NCBI RefSeq assembly: GCF_002223055.1
Contig: NZ_NKFL01000006.1
Span: 1,116,001-1,180,000 of the forward strand
Direction of reading: 5' to 3'
Source of the DNA: Burkholderia sp. HI2500
Lineage (GTDB): Bacteria; Pseudomonadota; Gammaproteobacteria; Burkholderiales; Burkholderiaceae
Length of the DNA stretch: 64,000 bases
Shown here: piece after piece, positions 32,699-42,607 of the stretch
How the letters are laid out: the number at the start of each line of letters is the position of its first letter
Numbering within the stretch: position 1 is the first letter of the stretch
Position numbers and translations under genes: made by a program
Notes under the pieces: model-generated
The model's input: the letters and a program-made list of their open reading frames with translations, nothing else
What the model was told of the DNA's origin: nothing
The model's database searches: none

Positions 32699-34690
32699 CT
32701 ACTGGCCGCGCCCTTTCCGATCGTGCGCGGCGTCCGGCGCGACATCGGCGATCACGCTCGCCAGCGTCGGCATGTCCACCGGCTTGCGCAGGTACGCGTC
32801 GAACCCGGCCGCCATCACGCGGTGCCGGTCGGCGTTGCCGGCGTGGGCCGTGACCGCGACGACGGGCAGATGCCCGCTGCTGCCCGGCAAATGACGGATA
32901 CGGTCGAGCAGCCAGAAGCCGTCACCGTCCGGCATCGCGAGATCCGACAGCACGACGTTCGGCGCCTGCCGTTCCACCGCGTCGAGCGCGTCGTGCCCCG
33001 ACTGCGCGGTCGACACCTGCGCGCCCATCGTTTCGAGGGCCGCGGCAAGGCTCGCGCGCGATGTCGCGTCGTCGTCGACGACGAGCACGCGCTGGCCGTC
33101 GAGCGTCACCGGGTCCGGCGTGTCCGCCGCGTGCAGCAGGTTGTCGGCCGGATCGTCGATGTCCCAGCCAGCCGGCAGCGTGACCGTGACGGTCGTCCCG
33201 CGCCCGGGGCCGGCGCTCGTCGCCACGACATCGCCGCCGTGCAGTTGCGCGATGTGGCGCACGATCGACAGGCCGAGCCCGAGGCCGCGCTCCGGCGACG
33301 CGAATGCGCGTTCGGGCCGGCTGAACGTCTCGAACAGGTGCGGCAGGTATTCCGGCGCAATGCCCTGCCCCGTATCGGCGACCGACAGCCGCACGCGCTC
33401 GCCTGCCCGGGCCAGCGACACGGCGATGCGCCCGCCCGGCGGCGTGAACTTGATCGCATTCGACAGCAGGTTCGACAGGAGCTGGCGCACGCGCTCGCGG
33501 TCCGCCGGAATCACGCAGGTCGGCATCGCGTAGTGGGTCGACAGCTCGAGCCCGCTCGCCTGGGCCGTCGCGTCGAGTTCACGCGTGGCATCGCGCACGA
33601 TCCGCACGAGATCGACCGGCACGCGCTCGAGGCGCAACCGGCCGGTCGCGAGCGACGATGCATCGAGCAGGTCGGCCACCATGTGCGACAGCGACCGCGC
33701 GCTGCGATCGATCGCGTCGACGGCCTGTTGCGCGAGCCCCTGGCCGTCGACGTTGCGCAGCACCTCGACCCAGCCGTAGATCACGTTCAGCGGCGTGCGC
33801 AGTTCGTGTGACACCGTGGCCAGCAGTTCGTCCTTCAGCCGGTTCGACGTGTCCGCCTGGGCGCGTGCGTCGCGCGCGCCGCGCAGCGAGCGCAGGTTGC
33901 GCCGCTCGCCGCGGCGCCGTTCGTGCGCATCGCGCAGCGTCATCGACAGGCCCGTGCAGTTGCCCTGCGCATCGACCATCGGCGAGGCGGCGAAGGTCGC
34001 CCGAAAACGGCCGCCGTCGCGTCGCACGCACAGCACGTCGAGCGGACCGACCGGCGCGTGCAGGTTCGCGAACGACGCGGGCAACGGATGGCGCCGCAAC
34101 CAGCGCGGCGCGATCATCGCGGCGACGTCGCGCCCGGCGGCCTGCGCCGCGTCGATGCCGAAGATCCGCCGCGCGGCCGGATTCCAGCTCGTGATCCGGC
34201 GTGCGGCATCGACCCCGACGATCGCGTCGGGCGAAGCGTCGACCACACGGCGCAGCAGGCGGTCGTCGGGTACCGGCACGCGTGCGGCCGGCGCCGGCTC
34301 GCGATGCGTCCCGCGGGCATCGGCGTCGCCGTCGTCATCGGGTTCGCGCAGACGATCGTTCGCGAGCAGCGGCTTCACGGCCATCACGAGCACGCACTCG
34401 ACGAAGCTGATCGCGACGAATGCGCCGGCTTGCGTGAGCAGCTCGGCCAGCGGCGCATCACGCCACCACAGCGTGCCGATCACGGCCACGCTCAACGCGG
34501 CCGCGACCAGCCCGCCGCCGAACGACGTCAGCCATGCGGCAGCCGCAACGCCTGCATAAAAGGGCAGCGGCGCAAATGGCGCGTGCTCGCCGACGACGCG
34601 AACCGCCCACGCCTGCAGCGCGGACGCCAGCCCGACGGCCAGCACGATCCATGCACCCTGCCGTAACAGCTCACGTGTCAGGGTCCTCAT
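32699..34690 (-). CDS. Hybrid sensor histidine kinase / response regulator
   Basis: Protein of 663 aa. About four hydrophobic segments (roughly residues 15-110) form an N-terminal membrane sensor, followed by a PAS domain (LRRVVDASPDAIVGVDAARRITSWNPAARRIFGID). Then come a HisKA domain with the phospho-acceptor His in TVSHELRTPLNVIYGW and a HATPase with N-box (RQLLSNLLSNAIKFTPPGGR) and G-boxes (DTGQGI, GLGLGLSI). A C-terminal receiver has the phospho-Asp in VLSDLAMPDGD and Lys in YLRKPVD. The start is the ATG after AAGGATG. It is divergent from a sigma-54 activator that lacks a receiver, which might be a functional partner. Confidence 0.93.
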   Translation of the reverse strand: MRTLTRELLRQGAWIVLAVGLASALQAWAVRVVGEHAPFAPLPFYAGVAAAAWLTSFGGGLVAAALSVAVIGTLWWRDAPLAELLTQAGAFVAISFVECVLVMAVKPLLANDRLREPDDDGDADARGTHREPAPAARVPVPDDRLLRRVVDASPDAIVGVDAARRITSWNPAARRIFGIDAAQAAGRDVAAMIAPRWLRRHPLPASFANLHAPVGPLDVLCVRRDGGRFRATFAASPMVDAQGNCTGLSMTLRDAHERRRGERRNLRSLRGARDARAQADTSNRLKDELLATVSHELRTPLNVIYGWVEVLRNVDGQGLAQQAVDAIDRSARSLSHMVADLLDASSLATGRLRLERVPVDLVRIVRDATRELDATAQASGLELSTHYAMPTCVIPADRERVRQLLSNLLSNAIKFTPPGGRIAVSLARAGERVRLSVADTGQGIAPEYLPHLFETFSRPERAFASPERGLGLGLSIVRHIAQLHGGDVVATSAGPGRGTTVTVTLPAGWDIDDPADNLLHAADTPDPVTLDGQRVLVVDDDATSRASLAAALETMGAQVSTAQSGHDALDAVERQAPNVVLSDLAMPDGDGFWLLDRIRHLPGSSGHLPVVAVTAHAGNADRHRVMAAGFDAYLRKPVDMPTLASVIADVAPDAAHDRKGRGQ

Positions 34691-35075
34691 TGCATCCTTG
34701 CCTCGCGCCGGCTCCGGTCGCACGGCGTCATGCCGGGGGGCGACCATCCGGCCTGCCGTCGAGCGTGCCGGGCGAGCCTGACGGGATTCGCAAGCTGCAT
34801 GCCCGGCGCGGATCGCGGAAGGCTGCCTGCCTGACTCCCTGGCTGTCGGGCGTGCCGTATCGGGTTGAGCGCCAGCCGGTGTCGCGCGTCGCATCAACGC
34901 ACGATGGTCACGACCAGTTTTTTCATCAAAATTCTGTAAAAAAGCACCGATACGACCCTGGATGGCACAGAAATGCCGCGATGCGCGTCAGGAATCGATG
35001 GCCTGTCTCTTCCGTCCCCGCCGCGCACATTGGAAATTTCTATTTTGCGGCACCTTCGTGGTCGTTTCGCTGTCG
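34691..35075. other. Divergent kinase / sigma-54 activator intergenic region
   Basis: No gene seen. It is AT-richer near 34910-34950. The only sigma-54-like match (TGGCAC...GC at 34963-34976) has a 9-bp instead of a 10-bp GG-GC gap and is not reported as a promoter. Confidence 0.5.
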
Positions 35076-36122
35076 ATGAAAATATTGCAATCAACGGAGC
35101 GCGTGGTGCCGATTTTCAAAACGGCCCCACCATGCCGATCCATGCCAATGGGAGAAACCGCAAACCGGTCGAAGCAACGTGCGGACGGCCGCCGGTTGTC
35201 CGGCGAGTCCACCGCGATGCGCACGCTGCTCGGCCGCATCGAGAAGATCGCCCCGACCCGCGCCAGCGTGATGATTGCCGGCGAAAGCGGGGTCGGCAAG
35301 GATATCGTCGCGCGCCGGCTGCACGACCTCAGTGCCCGGTGCGACGGCCCGTTCGTCCCCGTGAACTGCGGCGCGATTCCGCCCGATATCGCGGAATCGC
35401 AATTGTTCGGGCACGAGAAAGGCAGCTTCACGGGTGCAATCGCGCAGCGCGAAGGTTTCTTCGAAGCCGCGCGCGGCGGCACGCTGCTGCTCGACGAGAT
35501 CGCGGAAATGCCCGCGCCATTGCAGGTGAAGTTGTTGCGGGCGATCGAATCGAACGTGATCGTCCGGGTGGGCGGCACCGAGCCGATTCCGCTCGACGTG
35601 CGCATCGTGTCGGCCACGCGCCACAACCCGGCCGAAGCCGTGCGCGACGGCCGGCTGCGCGAGGACCTGTTCTACCGTCTCGCCGCGTTTGCGCTGTACG
35701 TGCCGCCGCTGCGCCAGCGCGACAGCGACATCGAGACGATCGCACTGGAATTCGTCGACGCGCTCAACGCGCGGCACCATGCGCACAAGCGGCTGACCGA
35801 CGCGGCGATCGCCGCGCTGCGCGCGTATTCGTGGCCCGGCAACGTCCGCGAGCTGCACAACACGATCGAGCGCGCGTACATCCTGGCGGACGAAGGCATC
35901 GACGTCACGCTGCCGAAGCCGGCGATGCCGCCCGAGCGCCTGTCGGAGAACACGATGGCGCTGCCGCTCGGCGCGACCTTGCACCATGCGCAGCAGCGCT
36001 TCATCGCGGCAACTTTGCGCCACTTCGACGGCAACAAGCCGCGCGCCGCGAAAGCGCTCGGGATCAGCCTGAAAACGCTCTACAACCGGCTCGCGCTGAT
36101 GCGCGACAACGGCCACTCCTGA
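35076..36122 (+). CDS. Sigma-54-dependent transcriptional activator without receiver domain
   Basis: Enhancer-binding protein of ~348 aa. It is mostly an AAA+ domain: Walker A AGESGVGKD, the sigma-54 contact loop GSFTGA (GAFTGA with A to S), Walker B GGTLLLDEIAE and the sensor/arginine-finger region LREDLFYRL. A C-terminal Fis-type helix-turn-helix (NKPRAAKALGISLKTLYNRLA) follows. No N-terminal receiver, GAF or PAS domain is present, like PspF and HrpR, so activity may be controlled by a protein partner. The start is uncertain: ATGs at 35142 and 35148 and a GTG at 35106 with a better RBS are alternatives. Confidence 0.88.
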   Translation: MKILQSTERVVPIFKTAPPCRSMPMGETANRSKQRADGRRLSGESTAMRTLLGRIEKIAPTRASVMIAGESGVGKDIVARRLHDLSARCDGPFVPVNCGAIPPDIAESQLFGHEKGSFTGAIAQREGFFEAARGGTLLLDEIAEMPAPLQVKLLRAIESNVIVRVGGTEPIPLDVRIVSATRHNPAEAVRDGRLREDLFYRLAAFALYVPPLRQRDSDIETIALEFVDALNARHHAHKRLTDAAIAALRAYSWPGNVRELHNTIERAYILADEGIDVTLPKPAMPPERLSENTMALPLGATLHHAQQRFIAATLRHFDGNKPRAAKALGISLKTLYNRLALMRDNGHS

Positions 36123-36152
36123 GCGGCGCGGCCGTCTTTCCCACGCGCCGCG

Positions 36153-37952
36153 TCAAGCGACCTTGAACCGCCCGACCGTGGTCGCCAGCGCGTTCGCCTG
36201 CGACTGCAGCGCGGTCGCGGCGGCGGTCGACTGTTCGACGAGCGCCGCGTTCTGCTGCACCATTTCGTCGAGTTGCGTGACCGCGCGATTCACTTCCTGG
36301 ATGCCGCGCGTCTGCTCGTTCGCCGCGTGCGTGATCTCGGAGATGATCGTCGTCACGTTCGACACGTTGGACACGATCTCGCGCATCGTGTCGCCCGCCT
36401 GACGCACCTGCCCGGACCCGGCCGACACGCTCGCGACCGTCGATTCGACCAGCACCTTCACTTCGCGCGCGGCCTGCGCGCTGCGTTGCGCGAGGCTGCG
36501 CACTTCCTGCGCGACGACCGCGAAGCCACGGCCCTGCTCGCCCGCGCGCGCCGCTTCGACGGCCGCGTTCAGCGCGAGGATGTTGGTCTGGAACGCGATC
36601 CCGTCGATCACGCCGATGATGTCGCCGATGCGGCCCGAGGCTTCCTCGATCTTCTCCATCGTCGCGACGACGTCCGACACGACCACGCCGCCGTGCGACG
36701 CGATCCGCGACGCGGCCGCCGCACGTTCGTCGGCCTGGCCGGCGGCGGCGGCCGATTGACCCACCGTCGCGGTGATCTCTTCCATCGACGCAGCCGTTTC
36801 CTCGAGGCTCGCCGCCGCCGATTCGGTGCGCGACGACAGGTCCTGGTTGCCCGCCGCGATCTCGTTCGCGGCCGTGCGCACCGATTCGCTCGCGTCGCGG
36901 ATCTGGCGCATCACGTCGTTCAGCTTGTCGACGAAGCTGTTGAACGAGCGGGCGATGTCGGCCACTTCGTCACGTCCGTCGGCCGGCAGGCGCTGCGTCA
37001 GGTCGCCGGCGCCCGAGCCAATCGCGGCCATGGCCTGGCGCACTTGCGACAGGCGACGGAATGCGGTCGCGGTGATCGCGCCGATGATCAGCGACGCCAC
37101 GCCGACGATCACGAGCAGCGTGATCAGCGACGCGGTCAGCAGCGAGCGCATCCCGGCCGTCGCTTCGTTCTTGTCGAGCAGCACCAGCGCGTACCAGTCC
37201 GTGCCCGGCACGGGGCGCGCGCGCACCAGCTTCGCGTCGCCGCCGACCGTCACCTCGACGGGCGCGGCCGCGGCCGCGATCGTCGCGCCGTTCGTCGCGC
37301 CGAGTTCGGGCGACACGTCGGCGACCGGCTTCAGCGTGAGCTTCGGGTCCGGGTGGGCAACCACGTGGCCGTTGCTGTCGATCAACATCCCGAAGCTCGC
37401 GGGCGTCGGGTGGATCGTCTTCACGTTCGCGATCACGGTGTCCATCGAGACGTCCGCCGCGACGACGCCCTTCACCGCGCCGTCGCGCAGGATCGGCACC
37501 GCGAACGTGACGACGAGGTTGCCCGTGCCGGCGTCGACGTACGGCGGCGTGACGACCGGCTTGCCGGCCTGCGCGGCCTGCTTGTACCACGGGCGGCCGG
37601 TCGGATCGTAGTCGGGCGGAATGCCGGTCGGGTCGGAGAAGTGGAACGCCTTGTCGGCGTAGCCCGCGTAGACGTTCGTGAAACCGCCGGCCGTGGCCAT
37701 CTGCTTGAACACCGGCAGCGGGTCGGTCGTCAGCGCGGCATCCTGCAGCGACGCGATCATCCGGCTCCGGGTGGCGACCCAGTCGGCGATCCCGACGACG
37801 TGGCCGCTGGCGACGGAGGTCAGGTTGCGGTCGATCGCGTCGTCGTTGTACGAGCGCGCGATGAAATAGTTGATGAGCGTGGTGGCGACCAGCGCGAATA
37901 CGACGATGGCGACGCACGCGGCAAGGATGCGGGCGCGGATGGACGAGAGCAT
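36153..37952 (-). CDS. Methyl-accepting chemotaxis protein with dCache sensor
   Basis: Chemoreceptor of 599 aa. A first transmembrane helix near residues 8-30 precedes a periplasmic dCache domain (~35-280: [37 protein letters not shown], a typical amine/amino-acid-type pocket). A second helix ([21 protein letters not shown]), a HAMP region and a signalling domain with the hairpin tip ([30 protein letters not shown]) follow. It ends in GRFKVA and lacks a C-terminal NWETF pentapeptide, so methylation relies on other receptors. The ligand is unknown. It is convergent with the sigma-54 activator and single-gene. Confidence 0.93.
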   Translation of the reverse strand: MLSSIRARILAACVAIVVFALVATTLINYFIARSYNDDAIDRNLTSVASGHVVGIADWVATRSRMIASLQDAALTTDPLPVFKQMATAGGFTNVYAGYADKAFHFSDPTGIPPDYDPTGRPWYKQAAQAGKPVVTPPYVDAGTGNLVVTFAVPILRDGAVKGVVAADVSMDTVIANVKTIHPTPASFGMLIDSNGHVVAHPDPKLTLKPVADVSPELGATNGATIAAAAAPVEVTVGGDAKLVRARPVPGTDWYALVLLDKNEATAGMRSLLTASLITLLVIVGVASLIIGAITATAFRRLSQVRQAMAAIGSGAGDLTQRLPADGRDEVADIARSFNSFVDKLNDVMRQIRDASESVRTAANEIAAGNQDLSSRTESAAASLEETAASMEEITATVGQSAAAAGQADERAAAASRIASHGGVVVSDVVATMEKIEEASGRIGDIIGVIDGIAFQTNILALNAAVEAARAGEQGRGFAVVAQEVRSLAQRSAQAAREVKVLVESTVASVSAGSGQVRQAGDTMREIVSNVSNVTTIISEITHAANEQTRGIQEVNRAVTQLDEMVQQNAALVEQSTAAATALQSQANALATTVGRFKVA

Positions 37953-38303
37953 GGCAACGACTCGGTAAGGGAGCGCGAACGCCCGGTGGACGAATTCACC
38001 GGGTAAACGGCAATCGCGCCACTTACTTGAGGCCGCTGTGACAATTCAGTGAAACGTATGACAAAACGCAAGACCGGTTGTCAGCGAATCGTCAGGATGA
38101 CCGTGCTGCGCGGCGCCGTGCGCCCACCGCCCGCGGACGCGACGACGGCATCGTCGATCCCGGGCACGGCGATCAAGAAGCGCGTTGGAACGGGCCCGGT
38201 TTGCTGCCGACCGACTCATGAATGTCGATCAGGATCCGGCCCGGGCCCTGCCCCCGGCCACGGATCATGTCACGTCCGCGGCATCAGCCGCGGCGCTCGC
38301 CCG
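37953..38303. other. Gene-free stretch
   Basis: Nothing supported. It holds the promoter side of the chemoreceptor gene and the 3' side of the small DUF3562-like gene. Frames here have no coherent composition. Confidence 0.5.
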
Positions 38304-38555
38304 TCACAGGCGATGGCTCGGACGCGGATCGGCGTCCGCGGGCGCATCGGCACGCGTGTCGTCGTGGAGATCGTCCTGCCGGCGCATCCGTTCGCGCAGG
38401 TGCCGGATCGCGAATACGTGGATGTAGTCGTGCACCCGCGCGTCGGACGACAGCGCGCGCACTTCGTCGTCGAGCATCGCACGCAACTGATCCGAACCGA
38501 TTGCGCGCTGTTTGGCGGCTTCCTTGAGTGAATCGAGCAAACTGTCCTTGGACAT
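38304..38555 (-). CDS. DUF3562-like small protein
   Basis: Soluble protein of 83 aa. The pattern DQLRAMLDDEVRALSSDARVHDYIHVFAIRHLRERMR resembles the small Burkholderia DUF3562 proteins of unknown function. The C-terminal ~20 residues are Asp/Arg/Ala-rich and disordered. The start was set at MSKDSLLDSL. The match is by recall, so confidence is moderate. Confidence 0.72.
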   Translation of the reverse strand: MSKDSLLDSLKEAAKQRAIGSDQLRAMLDDEVRALSSDARVHDYIHVFAIRHLRERMRRQDDLHDDTRADAPADADPRPSHRL

Positions 38556-39080
38556 CGACGGACTCCTGACGGTCGAGGAACGAAAAGAAGAAGGTACCGG
38601 AAGCTTAAAGACTGAACGGCGGCGCGGCGTGCGATGCACCGGCGCATGTTTGTGCGCGATCAACGGCACGTTGCGTGCCGCCGTGCCGATCCGTCCCCGA
38701 ACCGGCCGCGCAAGATTCGCGGCGCAAACTGCCCGCGAACGAGACTGGAAGCCCTGCCACGCCACCCCGGGGCGCGGCACCGACTGACACAGGCCGACGA
38801 TGGAACGCCGCCCGACGCCGATGCACTGGCCAAGTTAGACCGGCCGAAATCATGCGTCAAGCGATCCCCTCCGCGCGCGCCCCATTCGTCCGAACGAACG
38901 CGCCGGCGTGTCAGCGGATTCCTATAGGCGCCGCGCATTACCTGACAGCGACTTCAGCGCGCGCTGCTTGGCAGCGCACGGGCGCGACACGATACTGGTG
39001 ACATGGACGAAACGTTCATACGGGTCATCGCTCAGCCGGCCGTCGAGCCGGCATGCGGGGCCTGGCGCAGGAGACCAACC
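38556..39080. other. Gene-free stretch
   Basis: No supported gene. It separates the divergent DUF3562-like gene and the small protein gene at 39081, and contains only Arg-rich shadow frames. Confidence 0.5.
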
Positions 39081-39515
39081 ATGGCACATCGCAACTTACC
39101 GGGCCGGGACGGCCAGCGGCGCGCGTCGGGCAAAGCGCGCGCCCTGCCCGCCCAGGCCGTGTCGGCGGGCAACCTTCCGTCCGACAATATCGACACCTTG
39201 CTTGCGCTGGCACGCGAGGCCGGATTGCTCGTCACGCTCGACGGGCAGATCGGCCGCGAAAAGTACCAGAGCGTCGCGGGCTCGGTGCTCGCGTTGCAAC
39301 GGTTCGCCGCGGCACTCTGCGCGCGGGCCGCACCCGACGCGCCGGCCGATGCCGAGCCACGTCGCAAGGCGCGCCCCGGCTGGCCGCACGCGAACCGCCT
39401 GCGCAACCGCACGTGCAGCGCGTGCGCGCCGCTGCATGTCGGGCATCAGCGTCCGCGGGTGCGCCGCGCTCCCGGCCGACGGCACGACCTGCGGTCGATG
39501 CTTCGCTTCACCTGA
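39081..39515 (+). CDS. Small conserved hypothetical protein
   Basis: Protein of 144 aa. The core NIDTLLALAREAGLLVTLDGQIGREKYQSVAGSVLALQRFAAALC looks like a genuine helical fold. The N-terminus is basic and the C-terminal ~50 residues are Arg/Pro/Cys-rich and unlike the core, so a frameshift near the end (about 39360) is possible. GGAG precedes the ATG. No function known. A strong hairpin follows. Confidence 0.6.
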   Translation: MAHRNLPGRDGQRRASGKARALPAQAVSAGNLPSDNIDTLLALAREAGLLVTLDGQIGREKYQSVAGSVLALQRFAAALCARAAPDAPADAEPRRKARPGWPHANRLRNRTCSACAPLHVGHQRPRVRRAPGRRHDLRSMLRFT

Positions 39516-39527
39516 GCATGCTGGCGT

Positions 39528-39559
39528 GCCGTTGCACGGCACGGGGGCCGTGCAACGGC
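39528..39559. terminator. Terminator-like hairpin
   Basis: Perfect 13-bp arms GCCGTTGCACGGC/GCCGTGCAACGGC with a 6-base loop (ACGGGG), 12 bp after the stop of the small gene at 39081-39515. No T-run follows, so termination is only likely. Confidence 0.55.
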
Positions 39560-39767
39560 TGAACATCTCACGACGTCGGCAGCGCCTGCCGCACGCCGCG
39601 CCTGTACTACAGCGAGCGGCGCACCTGGCGCGATCCTCACCGATCCGCATCGGCGCCACCGCGCGCCATCACGCGTCATGACGTGCCGCTCGACACGGCC
39701 GCAATGACGACGATTCCTGCGGGGAAGGCAATTCAGACGGGGCCAACTACAACACGAACGCGGAAAG

Positions 39768-39794
39768 CGGACGGGGTGACTTCCACCCCGTCCG
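39768..39794. repeat. Inverted repeat, 11-bp arms
   Basis: CGGACGGGGTG/CACCCCGTCCG around a 5-base loop (ACTTC). It has no neighbouring gene end on the plus strand and lies 277 bp beyond the universal stress gene's stop on the minus strand. Role unknown. Confidence 0.6.
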
Positions 39795-40070
39795 TCCTCC
39801 AAGGCAACCGTGGCTGCCTACCCTCGTGCCAGAGAGTTCTCTGTCGGATGACGCGCCGTGCATCGCACGTCGCGGCTCCGGAAATTGATGTCACGGCTGT
39901 GAATGCACCGTCGATCGCGGCCATCAACACGCGTGTTGCAGCGTGGCTGCGCGGTACATGCACGACAGACCGGCCGTGTTGCCGGTTGTTCCGACAATGT
40001 CTCACGCGCGAGGCGCGCCGTTTCTGATGCAGGTCAAGCCAAGCCTGCTTCGATCGCGACACCGCGCGCT

Positions 40071-41006
40071 TTATTCGGTACCGCGCACGAGCAGCACCGG
40101 CACCTGGGCGAGATGCGCAATGCGGCGCGCCACGCTGCCGATCAGCCAGGCGGCGATGCCGCGCCTGCCATGCGTGCCGACCACCAGCAGTTCGGCACGC
40201 CAGTGCACGGCGTCGCGCATCAGCGCATGGGCCACGTCGTCGCTGGTCGGGCGGGTTTCGACGACACCGCGCTTGCTCGGGTTCCCGGTCGCATGGAACA
40301 GCGGACCGATCTTCGCGAGCGCATCCTCGCCCTCCGCGCGATAGGCATCCTCGAGCGCGCGCACCGGCACGATATCCGTCAGACGAACCGCGCGATCGAT
40401 CACGTAGGCCGCGTACAGCAACGTCGTCGGCGTCGCGAAGCCGAGTCCGACGCGCACCGCGTGCAGCGACGGCTCGCTGCCGTCGACCGCGAACATCAGC
40501 CGCTGCAGGCCGCCGTCCGACGGCCGCACGTAGGCGGCCGGCACGATCAGCAGCGCGCAGCGCACGCGTGTCGTCAACGTGTCCGACATCGCGCCTTCGA
40601 CGAGCCGCAGCAGCCCGTGATGCGGATTCGCGCCGACCATCAGCACGTCCGCGCGCCATGCCGACGTATCGCCCACCAACGCATCGGCCACCGAGCCGCC
40701 CGTCACCGACGTATCGATGATGGCCTGCTCGACCTCGACACCGCTGCCGGCGAACATTGCCGCGATCCGTTCGTTGATGGCGTGCGCCTCGCGCATCATG
40801 TCCTCGCGCGCGGACGTCAGCAGTGCGTCGATGCGCGGGATGTCGGGCAACACGAGGCGCGGGTTGTCGATGGCGCAGACGATCCGCAATCGCATGCCGG
40901 GGCGCAGCAGCGTGCGCGCATAGCGCGCGGCGGACAGCGATTCGGGCGTCGGATCGACGGCCAGCGCGATCCGCGCAAGCGTCGGGCTGGGCTGGGCAGG
41001 CTGCAT
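40071..41006 (-). CDS. Tandem-domain universal stress protein
   Basis: Protein of 311 aa with two UspA domains. The N-terminal domain (IALAVDPTPESLSAARYARTL) lacks the complete ATP-binding loop: its GxxG segment is VGANPHHGLLRLVEGAMSDTL. The C-terminal domain has a canonical one (VGTHGRRGIAAWLIGSVARRI). Such proteins accumulate under starvation, low oxygen or heat. An FNR-like site lies 177-190 bp upstream (41183-41196). It is monocistronic. Confidence 0.92.
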   Translation of the reverse strand: MQPAQPSPTLARIALAVDPTPESLSAARYARTLLRPGMRLRIVCAIDNPRLVLPDIPRIDALLTSAREDMMREAHAINERIAAMFAGSGVEVEQAIIDTSVTGGSVADALVGDTSAWRADVLMVGANPHHGLLRLVEGAMSDTLTTRVRCALLIVPAAYVRPSDGGLQRLMFAVDGSEPSLHAVRVGLGFATPTTLLYAAYVIDRAVRLTDIVPVRALEDAYRAEGEDALAKIGPLFHATGNPSKRGVVETRPTSDDVAHALMRDAVHWRAELLVVGTHGRRGIAAWLIGSVARRIAHLAQVPVLLVRGTE

Positions 41007-41182
41007 GGCGAAGGCCTCCGTGCGTGCGCGTCGTCGCGGAACGACGACGGGAGCTTCGCGCGGAAGCGGCGCACGGCGGCCGGGCCACCGCCGCGGTCGC
41101 GGCGGTCACGGGGATCGGCGGGTTGCCACGCGAAACGCGGACAATCGATTCGTTCAGCATAGGTCGTCCGGCCCGCGCGTGC

Positions 41183-41196
41183 ATGATCGCGATCAA
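41183..41196 (-). promoter_or_regulatory. FNR-like site upstream of the tandem USP
   Basis: ATGATCGCGATCAA matches TTGAT-N4-ATCAA with one mismatch (first T to A). It lies 177 bp upstream of the USP start, so the transcript would need a leader of about 135 nt. Confidence 0.45.
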
Positions 41197-41224
41197 GGGT
41201 CGCGCGGGCCCCTGCCCCTGCTGC

Positions 41225-42607
41225 TTACGACTTGGTCGGCACCGATGCCGCCGGACGGTTCGCGTAGAACAGCGCATACGTGACGCCGAGCAGCACGATC
41301 CATACGGGCCCGATCACGAGCGCGACGCGCGTGTCGGGCGTGAACGCCATCAGCACGACGACCAGCACGAGAAAGCCGAGCGCGACGAACGAACCGAGCG
41401 GATAGAACGGCACGCGGATCGGCAGGCGCGCGATCTTGTCGGCCGACAGCGTGCGGCGAAAGCGCATCTGCGCGATCAGGATCACGCACCACGTCCAGAT
41501 CGCGCCGAACGTCGACACCGACGTGAGCCACGTGAACACGTGCTGCGGCGCGAGATAGTTGAGCAGCACGCCGATCAGCAGCAGCGCGACCGACACGATC
41601 ACGCCGTACACCGGCACGCCGTTGCGATTGACCTGGCCGAGCTTGCTCGGCGCCTGGCCCTGCTGTGCGAGGTTGTAGAGCATCCGAGCGGTGCTGAACA
41701 GGCCGCTGTTGCACGACGACAGCGCCGCGGTCAGCACGACGAAGTTGATGATGCCGGCCGCCGCCGGGATGCCGAGCCGCGAGAACGTCATCACGAACGG
41801 GCTGCCCTGGGTGCCGATCTGGTCCCACGGATACAGCGACATGATCACGAACAGCGCACCGATGTAGAAAATCAGCACGCGCCAGAACACCGAGTTCACG
41901 GCCTTCGTCAGCGACTTCTCCGGGTTGCGCGCCTCGCCGGCAGTGAGGCCGAGCATCTCGACGCCGAGATACGCGAACATCACGATCGGCAACGCGGCGA
42001 CCACGCCGTTGAGGCCGTTCGGCATGAAACCGCCGTGCGCCCACAGGTTCGACAGGCCGATCGCGACACCGCCGTTGCCGATGCCGAACGCGATCATCAA
42101 CCCGCCGCCGATGATCATCAGCACGATCGTGACGATCTTGATCAGCGCGAACCAGAACTCGAATTCCCCGTACAGCTTGACCGCGATGAAGTTCACCGAG
42201 CCCATCGCCATGAGCGCCGCGAGCGCCCAGATCCAGTTCGGCACGGCGGGGAACCACATGTGCATGTAGACGCCGACCGCCGTGATTTCCGCCATGCAGG
42301 TGACGATCCACACGAACCAGTAGGTCCAGCCGGTCAGATAGCCGGCGAGCGGCCCGAGGTAGTCGCGTGCGTAGCGGCTGAACGCGCCGGCGACGGGATT
42401 GGCGATCGCCATCTCGCCGAGCGCGCGCATGATCAGGAAAATCGCGATGCCGCCCAGCAGGTAGGTCAGCAGGATGGCCGGGCCGGCGACGCGGATCGCG
42501 CTGGCCGAGCCGAGGAACAGGCCGACGCCGATCGTCGCGCCGAGCGCCATCAGGTTGATGTGCCGCTCTTCCAATCCTCTATGCAACTGGTCTTCTGGTT
42601 GTTTCAA
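41225..42607 (-). CDS. Amino-acid permease (AAT family, ProY/AroP-like)
   Basis: Inner-membrane permease of 460 aa with 12 predicted helices. The start is typical of the APC amino-acid transporter family: LHRGLEERHINLMALGATIGVGLFLGSASAIRVAGPA, then SRYARDYLGPLAGYLTGWTYW and FMPNGLNGVVAALPIVMFAYLGVEMLGLTAGEARNPEKSL. It resembles proline or aromatic amino acid permeases, but the substrate cannot be fixed. It is a single gene. Its upstream side contains a large near-palindrome at 42964-43011, over 350 bp from the start. Confidence 0.9.
   Translation of the reverse strand: MKQPEDQLHRGLEERHINLMALGATIGVGLFLGSASAIRVAGPAILLTYLLGGIAIFLIMRALGEMAIANPVAGAFSRYARDYLGPLAGYLTGWTYWFVWIVTCMAEITAVGVYMHMWFPAVPNWIWALAALMAMGSVNFIAVKLYGEFEFWFALIKIVTIVLMIIGGGLMIAFGIGNGGVAIGLSNLWAHGGFMPNGLNGVVAALPIVMFAYLGVEMLGLTAGEARNPEKSLTKAVNSVFWRVLIFYIGALFVIMSLYPWDQIGTQGSPFVMTFSRLGIPAAAGIINFVVLTAALSSCNSGLFSTARMLYNLAQQGQAPSKLGQVNRNGVPVYGVIVSVALLLIGVLLNYLAPQHVFTWLTSVSTFGAIWTWCVILIAQMRFRRTLSADKIARLPIRVPFYPLGSFVALGFLVLVVVLMAFTPDTRVALVIGPVWIVLLGVTYALFYANRPAASVPTKS

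Larger units (their letters stand above)
39516..40070. other. Gene-free stretch with two strong hairpins
   Basis: No supported gene in 555 bp. It contains perfect inverted repeats at 39528-39559 and 39768-39794, described separately. Frames are short or Arg/Ala-rich shadows. Confidence 0.55.

Noticed and set aside
34963..34976. Sigma-54-like TGGCAC...GC near the activator gene
   Set aside because: The GG-GC gap is 9 bp, not the required 10, and the -12 TTGC is absent.
40024..40037. FNR-like CTGATGCAGGTCAA
   Set aside because: It lies past the 3' end of the universal stress gene, with no gene start near it.
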